Source: Spirodela intermedia
Taxonomy: Eukaryota; Streptophyta; Magnoliopsida; Alismatales; Araceae
Reading direction: 5' to 3'
Length of the DNA: 64,000 bases
NCBI GenBank assembly: GCA_902729315.2
Contig: LR746272.1
Coordinates: forward strand, 11,030,327 to 11,094,326
Below, piece after piece: positions 46,780-59,455 of the stretch (position 1 is the stretch's first letter; each line of letters starts with the position of its first letter). Both the position numbers and the translations under genes were made by a program. A model generated the notes under the pieces. The model did not search any database and was not told the DNA's origin. It saw nothing but the letters and a program-made list of their open reading frames with translations.

Positions 46780-49700
46780 ACGGAGCGTCGCCATTGTCGC
46801 CTGCCCAAGCCAACTCAGGCCGCAGGGAAGGGTGGGGTGGCGATTCTCGGTGGAACTGGGAACTTCCACGAGGGAACAGCTGGCCGAGCGCCTTGTCTGA
46901 CATTTGCCGATGGCGGAGCCGAGACATACGTTTCAGATGGGACACTCAACCGTTACGTATTAGTCTAAGGAAAAGAACAAGAAAGCCTGGTTAGACCATG
47001 TCATTTTACTTGCTCCCGTGAGCCGCGGCGTCCTCACGATGCTCCTGTGCCGCCTTGGAGAAGCAAATGTAAAAGAGATTCCCCTGGTGCAATAATTGAG
47101 TTGTTAGGAGGAGTCATGGCCGTGGAGGGAGGGAGCCCCGGGGAGGAAGAGGGGGGTGGCGCGATGGGATGAAAACATTGCGTCGCCCAAGCTAAACCAC
47201 AGAGGGCAGCTTTTCCGAGTTAAACACAGGATCCTCCCCATCTCGGCCGGAGACATCGAGCCAGCAGACAGGTTAGTATGGGCGAAACGATGATCATCCA
47301 CTACATGTGGCTCGTTGGCGTGTAGGCTTGGGCGACCCGTGAGTGACAAAAACGGGTGGGTCAGGGGGACACTGGTCCACGTAGGAGACGAAAGAATTCG
47401 ATTCTCCCCGCAGTTGGAGATCGGATTTTGTTTTGATCCCGGGAATAGCATCTTTGTGCTCCTCGTCGTCCGAATAGACGATGAAATCCGTGGTGCCCCA
47501 CACTCCACATCGCCTGAATTCGCGAGAAAAGCGCCGTACGGTGGTGGTTGGGTGGGGGGGGGGGGGAGGCTACCGGCTGCACGACCCCGTCGCAGTGGGA
47601 GGTGGGTGAGACCCACGTACTCTTTGGCGCTTATGTTATTTGGTTCATCCTTTGGTTCCTTCCCCCCGTGCCAGGTGCCGTGAGTCAGGTCCAAATGTTG
47701 CTCAGCGAGAAGGCCCTGCTTAGTCCCGCGGCGCGACCCCTTCACAGGCCTGACGAAGGGCCGACTTGGATCCCGCAGCCACTTGAAAGGTTATCTAGAT
47801 CACGCGGCTTCCTCATTTTTATAAGCTGTTAAAAAGGGTCTGTTCCGTCCCGAGACGACGCAGTGGGATGTTTTTTACTTATTTTCTCATCTGACAATAT
47901 CAGTGGCTCCAGCCATGAAATGAGGGGCTTCCCATTTGTTGTCATAATAAACTTTACTGACCTAACTTACATATATTGTCTACACATGACAGAAAGAGCT
48001 CATAAAATCATTGGAAATACCTTAATCTTGGGCGTCAAATTGTCCGACACCGTGCTGCAAAATGGTCTAAATGCGTACCGGTGACGGACCTGACAACACG
48101 CATGAGCTGGCGGAGCCATTTATGGACTGCGGTCAACGAGCCCTTTAATCGACGGACGCTAGATTTATTGTGGGGCAAGTTGCCTTGTGGTGGCCCGATC
48201 CAAGCTCCTCAGGCAGGTTCACCAATATTTTAGAATAATTAAACCCTCCATGAAGCAAATGCATGCGGTTTTATTTTCTGTTTCCTCGTCGTACGCGTGC
48301 CTCAAAAAACCCGTGTCAAGGAACGTGTAAAAACGTAAACTTTTCGGCACTATAGTCGGCATCTAGATTTTCTCCGGGAGCTCGAACCGGAGAGAAGCTT
48401 CTCCTGCACGCGGGCCACTCTCAATGTCACATCTATGAGATTAACCGACCTCACGGCATTGGGTTGTTCCTGCCGGAATAAACCGGCGAGGATGCCGCAG
48501 TTTCAGTACTCAACGACATCGCGTCGTGATGCCGATCGTGCATGGCCTAGTCGGAAGCGGTTGGAGTGGCGGCGACCCCGCTGTTCTAGCCAGTCATGGC
48601 GCTCGCCGTCTCCCCAGCAAGACCTCAGAGCCTTTTGACAATCTAAGCGAATAGATTGTCCTCACAAATCCTACTCTTAACCACGTTTCACGCGGGGATC
48701 CATGCATGTTATGTGAAATAGCGGATGCATCACCGCCATTCTTATTTTCCATTACGGTCTCTTAAATCAGTCTAATACAATCATCGAGTCGGAGTTCTTA
48801 ATGATAGAGGGGCTGCTAGGCCCTTCCCTGCGGTACTTCTAGGATCGGTTGCATTAATTAATGCATACAATCGGTGTCGTTTACTGTACTAGCCGCTATA
48901 AATACGTTGTTGTCAATTTCACGTCAGGACAGAAAACTTAATCACGAGTAATCCATGCCAATAATATATTGTAGTACCCACCAAAAAACGCTTGCATAAC
49001 ATTATAGTGCCTGTCTTCCCCTAACTAAGATCATATGCGCATGGAGTTTGGAGGGCGGGGCTAGAGAGAGAGAGAACACGACATTGGAGAGAAGCGAAGA
49101 TAAGAAACCCATGGATTGAGGAGACTACGTTGACAAGTATCTCGGCTCAGAAGAGATTCTCGGGTCCGCCATTTGTAATGTAGGGTGTGACGCCGTTGAA
49201 AGTAAGGTGATGTTAATAAGGCTGGCCTACCATACATGGAAGCGTCGCAGCGGGTTTTGGGACGGTGGGGTTGGATTAAGTTATTGGTGAAGTTTGGCAA
49301 CTTAACGCAAATCTTAATTGTATCTCGTCGTTTCATATTTTACCTCCATTGTCAATGATCGTACTCTGCACGTCAATGGGCATCAATTACTTTAATGCTT
49401 ATCCCATCAGCTCATATTTCAAAGTCATTAGTCCAATAAGAACGTCTCTCAAATAAATAATCCTATGCTTCGAGAACTTTTGTAGTTTGAGTGTCCGGAG
49501 TGAATCCTAGCAACCTATAATAACCCTTGATATTTCCTTTGAAAGCCTGCATTGTTTGTTTCCAATGGTCCTGTTCCAGATGTGACTTTCCATATGAATG
49601 AGTCCAACGTTATAATAATATAATTTAACCTCTTTCAGTATACTATGGTTAGATTCGACATAAGTAAAGTTTTTTTATTTCAAACTCCAGAGGTAAATCT

Positions 49701-51803
49701 GTGGCTTGTTCACTAAACCTATCACAACTATTTAACAATGGCATGGCCCCCCCCAGAGTAAACGATCGCCTAAACTCCATTCATATGTGGCAAAGTAAAG
49801 AGAGGAATGTTGTCATGCCTATTAGCATTAGTTGTACTAGTTGAGGGTTAGTCAGCCGTTGGGATCCGCAGGACCCTATTCTCTTCTAGAGGTTAACTAC
49901 TTTACCAAAACTAGACGCCATAAAATTTCACCAACAGACCTTCAAATAAACATTGGAGGAAACCCGCACCCCAATGTCAACCGATGACAAGGGTGCACAT
50001 GGAGATTTTATGAGTTCATTATCAGAGTCGATATGAGAAATATATGGCAATTTCTCAACCAAATGTTTCTTTACATCTCTTCCGTTGATTACGGAACCAA
50101 GCGCTTTCAATTCAGGTTATCCACTCTACTCACATGTCCCGTGTTTCTCCCTGGCCGGAAGTCTTCTCCTAGCACGTGCATGGGCCCCTGAGACAGACAG
50201 TCATGGAGAGCCTAATGGCTACGACGCTGAGGCAATACCTGCAACCACGCGGAAACTCAAAGCACCTCCACAACCCAGAAAATAAGGCCACCTCGATCCT
50301 TGTCGCCGTGTACACGCGGTACTCCCGGCCCCAGCCGGGGGATCTCTACCGTCCACCTCAATGTAAGAGGATAGCGTGCTAGTAATCCCCCGATGGCCTT
50401 ATTATTTCTTGCCATGCGACCAGGGGAACATATGGCTTAATGGGATCGACCAAACTCGTAATTGATCCATGTGGGGGGAGGCTTGCTTCAGTTACTCTCC
50501 ACTCCCCTAGACATTATGGCATTTCTGCCCCCAGCTGCAGTATGAAGAAAATTGGGCTTGATGTGATGAGGGTGAGGGCCGTGGAGGGGAGGAACTCCTC
50601 TCATGTCTACCAGTAGATGTCGGCTAGTAGATGGCGACGGAGGGAAGCACAACTGGGGTCGCCCTTTAGAACCGACGACATTGGCGACGACAAACATGCC
50701 CTGCCCTCTCCGATGAGGTCCCCAGTTGGGTTATCAAAAATCGGAGCTGAGAGTGGTTTGGGTCATTACGTCGAGTTGCCAGATGGGGCATCGGTTCATG
50801 AACTATGTTCCCTGAGTTGGTCCTCGTTCTTCCTCGTTTTCATATGTTCTTCATATGTTCAATGGGAGGTAGGAAGGAAGGACAATTGTCCGAGCCCGGC
50901 CATGACTATGAAAAGGAACATATGAAGAACAGGTCCGAGAGGTTTCCTTGTGGCCTTGAAAGAATGCTGAACGGTTGACGGACAGTGGGAGCTGGGGTCC
51001 TTCCGGCGATGGCGGTTGTCGTTCTGTATGAGGTCATTACGCGGACTGCGGTGAGAACCTCGGGCGACAGAGGTGAGAGTAAGAAAATACTACGATGCTC
51101 GAACTTTGGTTTAAAGCTCATTATTATAAGTCGAAATCTTTAAATATAAGTAATATAAGGTGAACTGGTACTGGAAAGAACTTTGTCATTTCTTCAATCT
51201 GGCTTTGATTTTCTTGGATAAAGTTGAATAAAACTTTAAGTCTGAAAGCGTTATTAAGATTCTGAAATATACGAAGAACTGATCCTACGTACTTTTTCGA
51301 AGATCTTCATGATCAGTAGTGTTGAACCTCGGAAAATCTTCGTCTTTTTACGACCATATATAACTGTGATTTAAATCCGAATATGCCGAGAATAAATAAC
51401 CTTCAGTGAGAAGGGAGTGCCACAGCAAAATATCTTCCTTTGAATCTGATGAAGACCGCTTTTGAACCAAGGAAGTTTGCTTCTTAACCCCAAACCAATG
51501 AGGATATGAAAGATGGCCGTGGTAACTCATGGGTCTTTCACCATCTATATATTTTGGGGATAGGAAAAAGAAAGGGATAGAGGGTGGGCGACGGGAGTGG
51601 AGGGGTGATGAAAAAAGACTCAGGAGCTTCATCCCCTTACGAGTTTCTTTGAGAACCAAGAGAGATACCCATTTGTCCTGATAAAGTGGGGAGCGCCGAC
51701 TCTTACGTTTTAGCAATACATAAGAGGTAGTGTCGGAATCTGAGATAGAGATGAGAGACGACAGGTAGAGCCCACGTCTCCCCCTACTCTCTGTCTGTCT
51801 CTG

Positions 51804-51804
<1 letters not shown>
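46780..51804. other. Intergenic region without recognisable genes
   Basis: No coding family, RNA gene or transposon part is recognised on either strand. A 13-base G run lies at 47554-47566. The longest open frame (47745-47104, minus, 213 codons) is Pro/Ser-rich and unrecognised. Confidence 0.4.

Positions 51805-51840
<36 letters not shown>
51805..51840 (+). repeat. CT microsatellite
   Basis: Pure CT dinucleotides, 18 units. Confidence 0.9.
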
Positions 51841-51843
<3 letters not shown>

Positions 51844-54800
51844 AGCCCAAACCTTAAGTTTACCGTTCGCTGGGTAGCCTATAAGAATGCTCCTTGATAA
51901 GTGGAAATGAGACGAGGAGGCTCCCAGTGCTGTAAACAGTTGATTAGAGTAGAGACCATTCTCCCAGATGTCGCTTTCCTCCTGGCACCCCGTAATTGCT
52001 CTTCCTTCAACCATCCCGCCACGGGCTGGGCTACATGAGGATGCAGGTCTTCCAAGTTATATTGGGGGAATAATGAGAAGATCTTCATGTCCTTCGCCTC
52101 CGTTCGGCAATCACTGCCTGGTTTCCATTTCTCGATCGGAGGCTGCAGGAGTTGGTGACCTCAAAGGATGAATGGTGGGTGGGGGTCGCTGTTCTCTGTC
52201 CCGGGGAGGCCGGAAAGCGACTGTCGGCACCTCCATCTACTGCCACGAGTCGGACCCAGCAGGGGCCAATATGATGTGACTGACAGGTGCCGGCTCGAGA
52301 GACGAGCTTACGTGATTACCAAGATAGGAATTTTCCATGACCATTTCATGTATATCATGAAAACTTATAGATACGGTAGATGTTACATTTTAGTAATGTC
52401 TTTATATATATAATGTGATACTAGTTTTTTGACAGACTCACGGGATGTCCCAACACTCAAAGTATACTTCATACTGGTTTTTGTTCTATGTATTGATTTA
52501 TAATATGACAATACTTTTTGGACATCCACGTGCCATCTCAACTTTTTTCTACGGCACATTGCTTTTTCATTTGATGAACGTGGGGTTGATATCTCTATAT
52601 AAATATATTTGTGGCACGTCCTAGAAGGCAAGAGAGCTATCAACCAACCCTTCGTTCCTCGACGGGAGAAATGAGGGATACAGAACCACATGAAGGGAAA
52701 TGATGGAAAATTCAGATTTTTTTATCCAGAGTGGGAGGATGGGGCACTGGGGGTTAAAACTCTCCGTTGATAACTCGCCATTAGGAAAAGGATCCCCAAC
52801 GATCCCACTTGAGATGGCCTGAGTAAAACGTCCTCGATCCCGACAGGGTCCCTACAGTTACCCGCTCGATGCTGATGTCCCGGCTTCTTCAGGACAAGCG
52901 ATCAAGGAGCTCCTGATTTTAGGGAGATGCGAGATTATTAAGCATGCGAAGCTCAACCTAATAAGATCTGCGATGAAGCGGTACGTTCCTTACGAGGGAG
53001 AGCTTTATTGCGTGAATGATTTCTAAATTTTCGCTCGAATCAACCATTCCCGTTGTGAGAGCAACCAAACCTATCCTATTCCAAAATTATAAAAAAAATT
53101 CAAAATGGCTATAGTTGTTTTCTAAGTCAGAATAGCATGCTTTCACATTTTATCTCTTGGAAGAAAGAGGGATTCAGATTTGATCCGAAGAGGAATTATA
53201 AAAACACGTTACGGTACTAATGGAAGTGTTCCAGGTTGAGAAGAAAAAACCTCTTTATTTCTTACTTAGTCCCCCCATGGTAAACTAAAAAATTACTCCT
53301 TATGGGGGATGTCATCTTTCAAAGCAATAAACACCCCATAGACTGGAAATCTACATCAATTCTTTGCTGGTCATGAGGTCCATCTTAGTGGGTGTTCTTG
53401 CTAACGGATGTCTTGTTTGAGTATATCCTATGGGCTTTGAAAAAAAGGTCGAAAACCAAGAACCGAGGGGAGGGCAGTATCTCATCAGATCATGACTCAG
53501 TACATAGAAACACAAAGGAGGTGGAAACTGGCGTCTACCGGAACTATTCCTTCTCTTCCCAGATCGTAAACTATTTTCCACTGGACGTGCTGTGGGGACG
53601 AGCAAGGGTCCATGCATTTCTCATACGGTCAGTTCTGGAAATCGGTACTTACGAAGAAGAAAATCAAGCCAATTTATCGGTTCCACGCCTTCCACGAGAT
53701 TCCCCCGTGAATTGATATCACTACAGATCTACAGAAATATAAGGTTGCTGTCTCCGAGGCCTAACATTCCCATTAATATCTTTTAATGAAAAAAACATTA
53801 GGTACTGTATCGCATATTGGAATCTCATCGAATAAAGAGCGTTGCAGGAAATAATTTTAGATGTTCTCTTTGGTGAAGTTACGCATCGACCTATCTCGCA
53901 GTTTTTCTCCCCGAATTAAGGCCTGAGATCCCAGGACCCGTCCCGGCCACTTGTCTTTATCAGACTTGGGATTTCATGGAGTGCAGGATCTTCGTACAAA
54001 TGGGAGGCTTGCTCATGATCAGCACCATCCAGTGAGGATCAAACCATGTTTTGAAGTCTTTTGAATGTGGAATGTTAGGGATGGAGGCTATCTAATAAAC
54101 GAGTTTTCCCATACTTTGGAGAACAGCGTGGTCATCCCATTTCCAGCTTTCATTACATGTGACAGCGCGTCCTCTTGCAGTGTCACAGACAAGGCAAAAT
54201 ACTCATTGACGACCTAAATCAGCGAATAATATGATCTAAGCTGAGCAAGATGCTGTATGTCTGCGGCAAAAAAGAATACTAGTTTAGGTAACGCGTGGGC
54301 TGAAAATCTAGATTATTCTCAGGCTTTAGTAGAGAAAGTTTAATCTGCTTGGTGGTGCGTCTTCAGTTCTGTTTATGTTCATAATATTTGTTTTAATATA
54401 AATAGTTATCCCCGACTCACCGTACCTAGCTTCACCATCTATATTCAATGCTTTTGAATCCATTCCTCAAGGAAGTTGGCTCACTCCACACCAGCACCGG
54501 TTGTCACACTGTTCTCATGATCTTTCACTGTTATTGGCTCCATAAGGTAAACCTTAAAGTAGAGCGTGCACAGTAATGGAATAAAATGCGGATCTCTGAT
54601 ACTAATGCGAAAAGATTGAGAGATTCGATTCAAAACTGATCCATAATAAATGGATATCATAACCAGTCTGAGAGACTGTTATAGATGCTGTCGTACGAAG
54701 CTTTGGCGTTCACCTACCGTACGCGCCGGCACGTGATCACGTACTATCGACAGAAGATGGAGGGGACAGTCGACGAGTTTAACGCTCTCTTTAACTACGG

Positions 54801-57800
54801 CGGCGTTGGGACCAGATTCGTGGGGACGCATCTAGATTTTTTGTGGCTCCCCGAGATTAAGTGCAACAATATTTGTGGCTTGTATGAGAGCTGAAGCACA
54901 ATCCGGTCGCCGTACGAACGACGACCCCTCCATTGTTACGCGTCACCTGCTTCTATCGACAGATTCAATTAATCTTCTTTGTTCCGGAGATCGATCCTCC
55001 TCGCCTAATGTTCACCATAGTGGTTATTAGAACAAGTATTCGGACCAATGTGGTGCTCACAAGTGCTCTTCCCCAGCGTTGGACGGCTCGGCTTTTGTGG
55101 TCCGTAAGGTTGTTTTATATGTGTGACTTTTCCAAACATAAATAATATGAAATGCGCTGATAATAATACGCTTATTGGAAGAGCTAAATATGATATCGAG
55201 GGCTGGGATGTAAGGCCTCTCGCATGTGGTTGCGAATTTCATTCAACGGACCTATTAGATCAAGGATGACCGAATCGTTTGTGGGACATGCTGCTTTGTG
55301 GCCGTCTGATCCTTAAAGACTCCGAAGCTGCTCTTTTGCAGGGTTTTGATACCGATAAGCCGTTCATCAAGCTCACGCATGCGGCTCTCTAGTATTAGAC
55401 GCTGGATTAAGAGGGTTTCTCTCCTCTTAATTGCTGTGGTACGCATGCCTCACAAATACCTCCCATCGAAAGAGTTAAAACGTGGAATCGTTTTAACATT
55501 TTGAACCACCAGTTAAATTTCCTTGGCACAACTCAACACACAAGGGAAGCTTTATCGTTATCGGAGAGTCGAGACGAACCCCGTCCCACGGCAAGGCGTG
55601 GTAGAGTTGGTCCCGTTGAAGGAAGACGACGGCGGCGCCGCTGTGTCGCACATGCCAATTCATCACTAGTTCCTGGAATAAAATCCCCCACGTGATGCCG
55701 CCCCTGGATCCGCAGCTCCTCTCGTACAACCAATGGGAAATACTCAGCGCACGTGCCGACGATCCACAAGTCTGTCAGTCAGTCACTGGTTCCGCTGCTT
55801 GACTTCACCGGAGGACTAGTATAACGCGTTTAACTCCTCCAACCACGTGATCGTTAGCTTTAATCATATTCTAAACCTAATAACTCCATATCTCCAACGT
55901 GAGATTGCATCATCTCATTCCGTTCGCTTATCTTGATCTAATCCTGTCAGTCGTTGGAATTATTACCGGCTTTGGCAGGTTGAAGCTCTTAATTAGTAGG
56001 GTAAACTAGGTTTTCCGCCAGTAGCTAGCTATGGGACAAATAAAAAACTGGGTTGCATTAACTTCTCTATTAGATCGACGTCGTCTGATGTGGGTTCTAA
56101 ACCATAAATATACATCCGTGACCAGTTGCATGAGGGTCAACCACAGCCAGCCTAAGCGAGTGCTAGAATATAACACATGGTAGCAACCTCTCCATTCCTC
56201 CGTTCCTAGGGTTATCATGTGCGGATGTAGTGAGGCAACCGACGATGTTGGACGATCAGAAGCATTAAAAAGAAAAGGTTCTTTTAGTTGTATTTCCCGT
56301 AAAATTTCATAAATACATGCATTCATTGATAGACATAGTCGATCGCCAAAAATAATCTTCCTTTTGGTTACTAGTCTGCCGATGAGGTTGACCTATGGAA
56401 CTGGATGCGTAAATGTGCCGCTAAATCTTTAACTTTGGGAAACTACCGAAAATTAGTGACGTAAGTGGGGAGTTTCGTCGCCAGAATTATATCAGGGGGA
56501 GATAGAGACGAGGTTAGGAGCTGGGAATGGAGCTCTTTGGAGTAGACATTCGTGAATGAGAGAGTTTGTGCGTGGTAGGAGGGGGAGATGTGTCAGAAAT
56601 GGCAACTAAAAGATGTGTCAAAAATGGGTCTCTATCTATGTTGCGAATGTAAATTCGTAATTTATCCAGGAAATTTCAATGGATACGATGACTTACTATT
56701 TTTGGGGGACGATTTCTTTTAAAAATAGGCATTGCATTGACGTGACGGAGGCTTGCCTTAGGCTCATGAGAAGGGTTACTACAGGCGGGATAAGATAAAA
56801 TCAGGACGTTCACTAAAAGGACATGGTTCAACGCGAAGACCATCCGATACTCTGCGTAAGCACATTGGATTCAAGTTTTAGCGGTATACTGAGAAATCTT
56901 CCTCGGAAGGTAATTTCTAATGACATGTTTAGACTTATCCCATCACCACATCTGCTGGAGTCACCGATCCAACCGCGAGGAGCACAACTCGGAGTGCTTT
57001 GAGAAATGACGCCGACAAATGCGTTCTGGACTGCAACAGGACGGCGAACATGAAAAACACGCTCCGTCCGACGGGAAGAATCCCGTAAACCCGCACAGTA
57101 GTAGATAAAGACCCTTCGGAGCCCACAGCCCTCCTACCCCACAGCCCTCGGGGCAGTGCTGCTTCGTCTGATTACTCGACTTTGTGGGAACTCTACGGAG
57201 AGAACGGGCTGTGGGAAGAGGTGAGAAATGTTTTGACCCTTACATTTTTTCGAACACTATTGGTGATAATCCTAGCCCACAGCTCTCGGGGAGGGAGGGA
57301 ACCAGATTCATGTTCAGTGGCCATTAGATGATTGGACGGGACAAATGTCTCCGTGTGGGCCTAGCCTCTTCCGCAAGAGACGAAGAATTCTAGGTTTAAA
57401 AAGAGAAGGACGTCTGGTTCTCCTCTCGGAAGAGAGACCAAAGATTGTATATTTTATTCTGCCAGGGACGGGTGTACAGGAGCGGCCACTGCCTCGTGGT
57501 TTGCTGTGTATTTCAGCCTCTGGGTCAATAGGGGTGTAGTAAAAACTCATCAAATTACTAGTTAAACAGGTAATGGTATTGCTTCGAAGGCTGGGTATGG
57601 CCAAGGTCTCTCTCAATCAGAGCACTGTCTATGCCCTGATGGAGCAATATAAGGTGTCGCAGTAAGATCAGACTGTATCTTATACTTAATCTTTACGTCA
57701 GAACCTACTGCTTCTCAATCGAGCATGCTTCCACAATCAGAGGCATGGGGACTTGAAATCCCGAAGGGTAAATACTTCATCCCATCCCACCTGATAGAAA

Positions 57801-58363
57801 GTATATGTACCTTATAGCTGACGGCAAAAAAAATCGGAAAATGGCTCAGTCGAAATGGGTTAGCAAGGCAACAAATATTCTCTCCGTTCCTTCCAAAGGA
57901 GGGATATAAAACTGAGAGACGTCAATGAAAGCCATGTATCCCTTCAAACCATGATTAGATTTATACATCAGCTGGATTCCTTCAAATCGAAGATTATTTT
58001 TTTAACTACAAACCCTTAAAGAATCCTCTTAAAAATCGTAGTTTCCGATTTTTTTGGTAACTTCAACTCGTAATTGCGTCACAGGTATCACTTCTTGATT
58101 TAGTTGGCCGACGTTCCCTATTCTAAAAGTGCGTGTCGGGGAACAGCTAAAGCTCCATCCATTTAATATGCAGCGCCGAAATCAATGGGTACCATCCAAC
58201 TCCCGTAGGAATAGTAGGGGTAAATGTAGAGCTGGGAAAGGCAAACTTTCCTCTTGGGCCTGGACCTCAGGATAAAATTAAGAAGGAAATTTGGTCCATC
58301 CAGCATTTATGCTTATTTAGGGGTACCCAAAAGCTCGGAGATGTTTTTCTCTTCATGCAGTAC

Positions 58364-58368
<5 letters not shown>
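51841..58368. other. Intergenic region without recognisable genes
   Basis: Nothing recognised apart from a diverged repeat unit at 53677-53732 that recurs at 58970-59026. Confidence 0.4.
53677..53732 (+). repeat. Diverged dispersed repeat, unit A
   Basis: About 80% match by eye to 58970-59026; both begin TCGGTTCCACG and end ATCTAC. Weaker similarity continues about 80 bases upstream in both. Confidence 0.5.

Positions 58369-58426
<58 letters not shown>
58369..58426 (+). repeat. CT microsatellite, 29 units
   Basis: 58 bases of pure CT, the longest simple repeat in the window. Confidence 0.95.
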
Positions 58427-58429
<3 letters not shown>

Positions 58430-58969
58430 ATTCATCGAGGGCATGAGCCGCATGTCCGAGCTTCCGAAGTCCACGTCAGAGCCCGTTTTCTCCGTTGATC
58501 TACGGAGTCGGCCCTTGGTGAAGGGAATATCGTACTTGGATAAAAGCCCTAAAATGGTCTGCCGGGGGAGACCCCATTAGAATGTCGGCTCCGCGGGATG
58601 AGTCCAGACTGATACGCACCCAAATGATGGGTTGCCAGCAACGAAGACCATACTATAGTCACGTAAAAATAAATAGCATTTCAGACTGAACTTGGCCTCT
58701 TCGCCTTCTAGATCTAAATTTTGCGACCAAAATCTATTAAAAGAGGCCACCCTGTAGTCTGTCCTTACCCAGCCCTGTCGACACCCTTCAAAAAGTACAC
58801 AAAACTATTCCTGTAAGATGGATGGATGGCGGCGATATGAGAAAGATAGAAACAAGAGCGAACCTGCTCTGCTGAAACTTCACATCAGTGTCTGCCGTGT
58901 GTTCCGTGGGGACGATCAGGGACCCATAAATTTCCAGACAGCTGTGCTTCCAGAGGCGATTACGGGTGA

Positions 58970-59026
58970 TCGGTTCCACGTCTTCCATGAGATGCCGTCT
59001 GTGAATTAATATCTCTGCATATCTAC
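58970..59026 (+). repeat. Diverged dispersed repeat, unit B
   Basis: Partner of 53677-53732. Confidence 0.5.
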
Positions 59027-59137
59027 TTAGTTGTTGGCGCACTGCAGCCGAAACCAAGATCTAAAGGAGTACACTTCGACGAACTACATAGCCTAGCCTA
59101 TCTACCCGAAGCAGGATCCCCAGCAGCCTAATCTACC

Positions 59138-59455
59138 ATGCTTTCCGTCACGTTGAATAGAGGGCAAGAGCTCGAGGATGAAGTCTTGTATCTCGTCTCT
59201 GGGGAAGCGTCACCCTTGGAGACAAGCACCAGCCTGTTCCTGTGTTTCTCCCCACAAGCATTTAGTCCCGAGGATGACGTCTTGTATCTCGTCTCTGGGG
59301 AAGCGTCACCCTTAGAGACAAGCACCAGCCTGTTCCTGTGTTTCTCCCCACAAGCATTTAGTCCCCCTCACCTTCCCTTGTCCTCCGGTTCTAGGCCCGG
59401 ATGCCATCAAGACGATGGAATCTTCATGTTTTGTGAGCCGGGTCTCCTCTCCTGA
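59138..59455 (+). other. Open frame with 32-residue internal duplication, unrecognised
   Basis: The 105-codon frame contains LYLVSGEASPLETSTSLFLC and its following 12 residues twice in a row. No family is recognised. It could equally be a non-coding tandem duplication that happens to be open. Confidence 0.3.
59173..59364 (+). repeat. 96-bp tandem duplication
   Basis: Two adjacent 96-base units (59173-59268 and 59269-59364) differ at only two positions that I see (GAAG/GACG near the start, TTGG/TTAG in the middle), which points to a recent event. Confidence 0.93.

Noticed and set aside
47104-47745. 213-codon minus-strand frame
   Set aside because: Pro/Ser-rich, no motif, no splice or promoter context. 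Kept out of the gene list, though it is the longest unexplained frame in the right half.
29639-59047. Shared 15-mer GTTGGCGCACTGCAG near 29639 and near 59033
   Set aside because: The match does not extend to either side, and a shared 15-mer is expected by chance in a window of this size.
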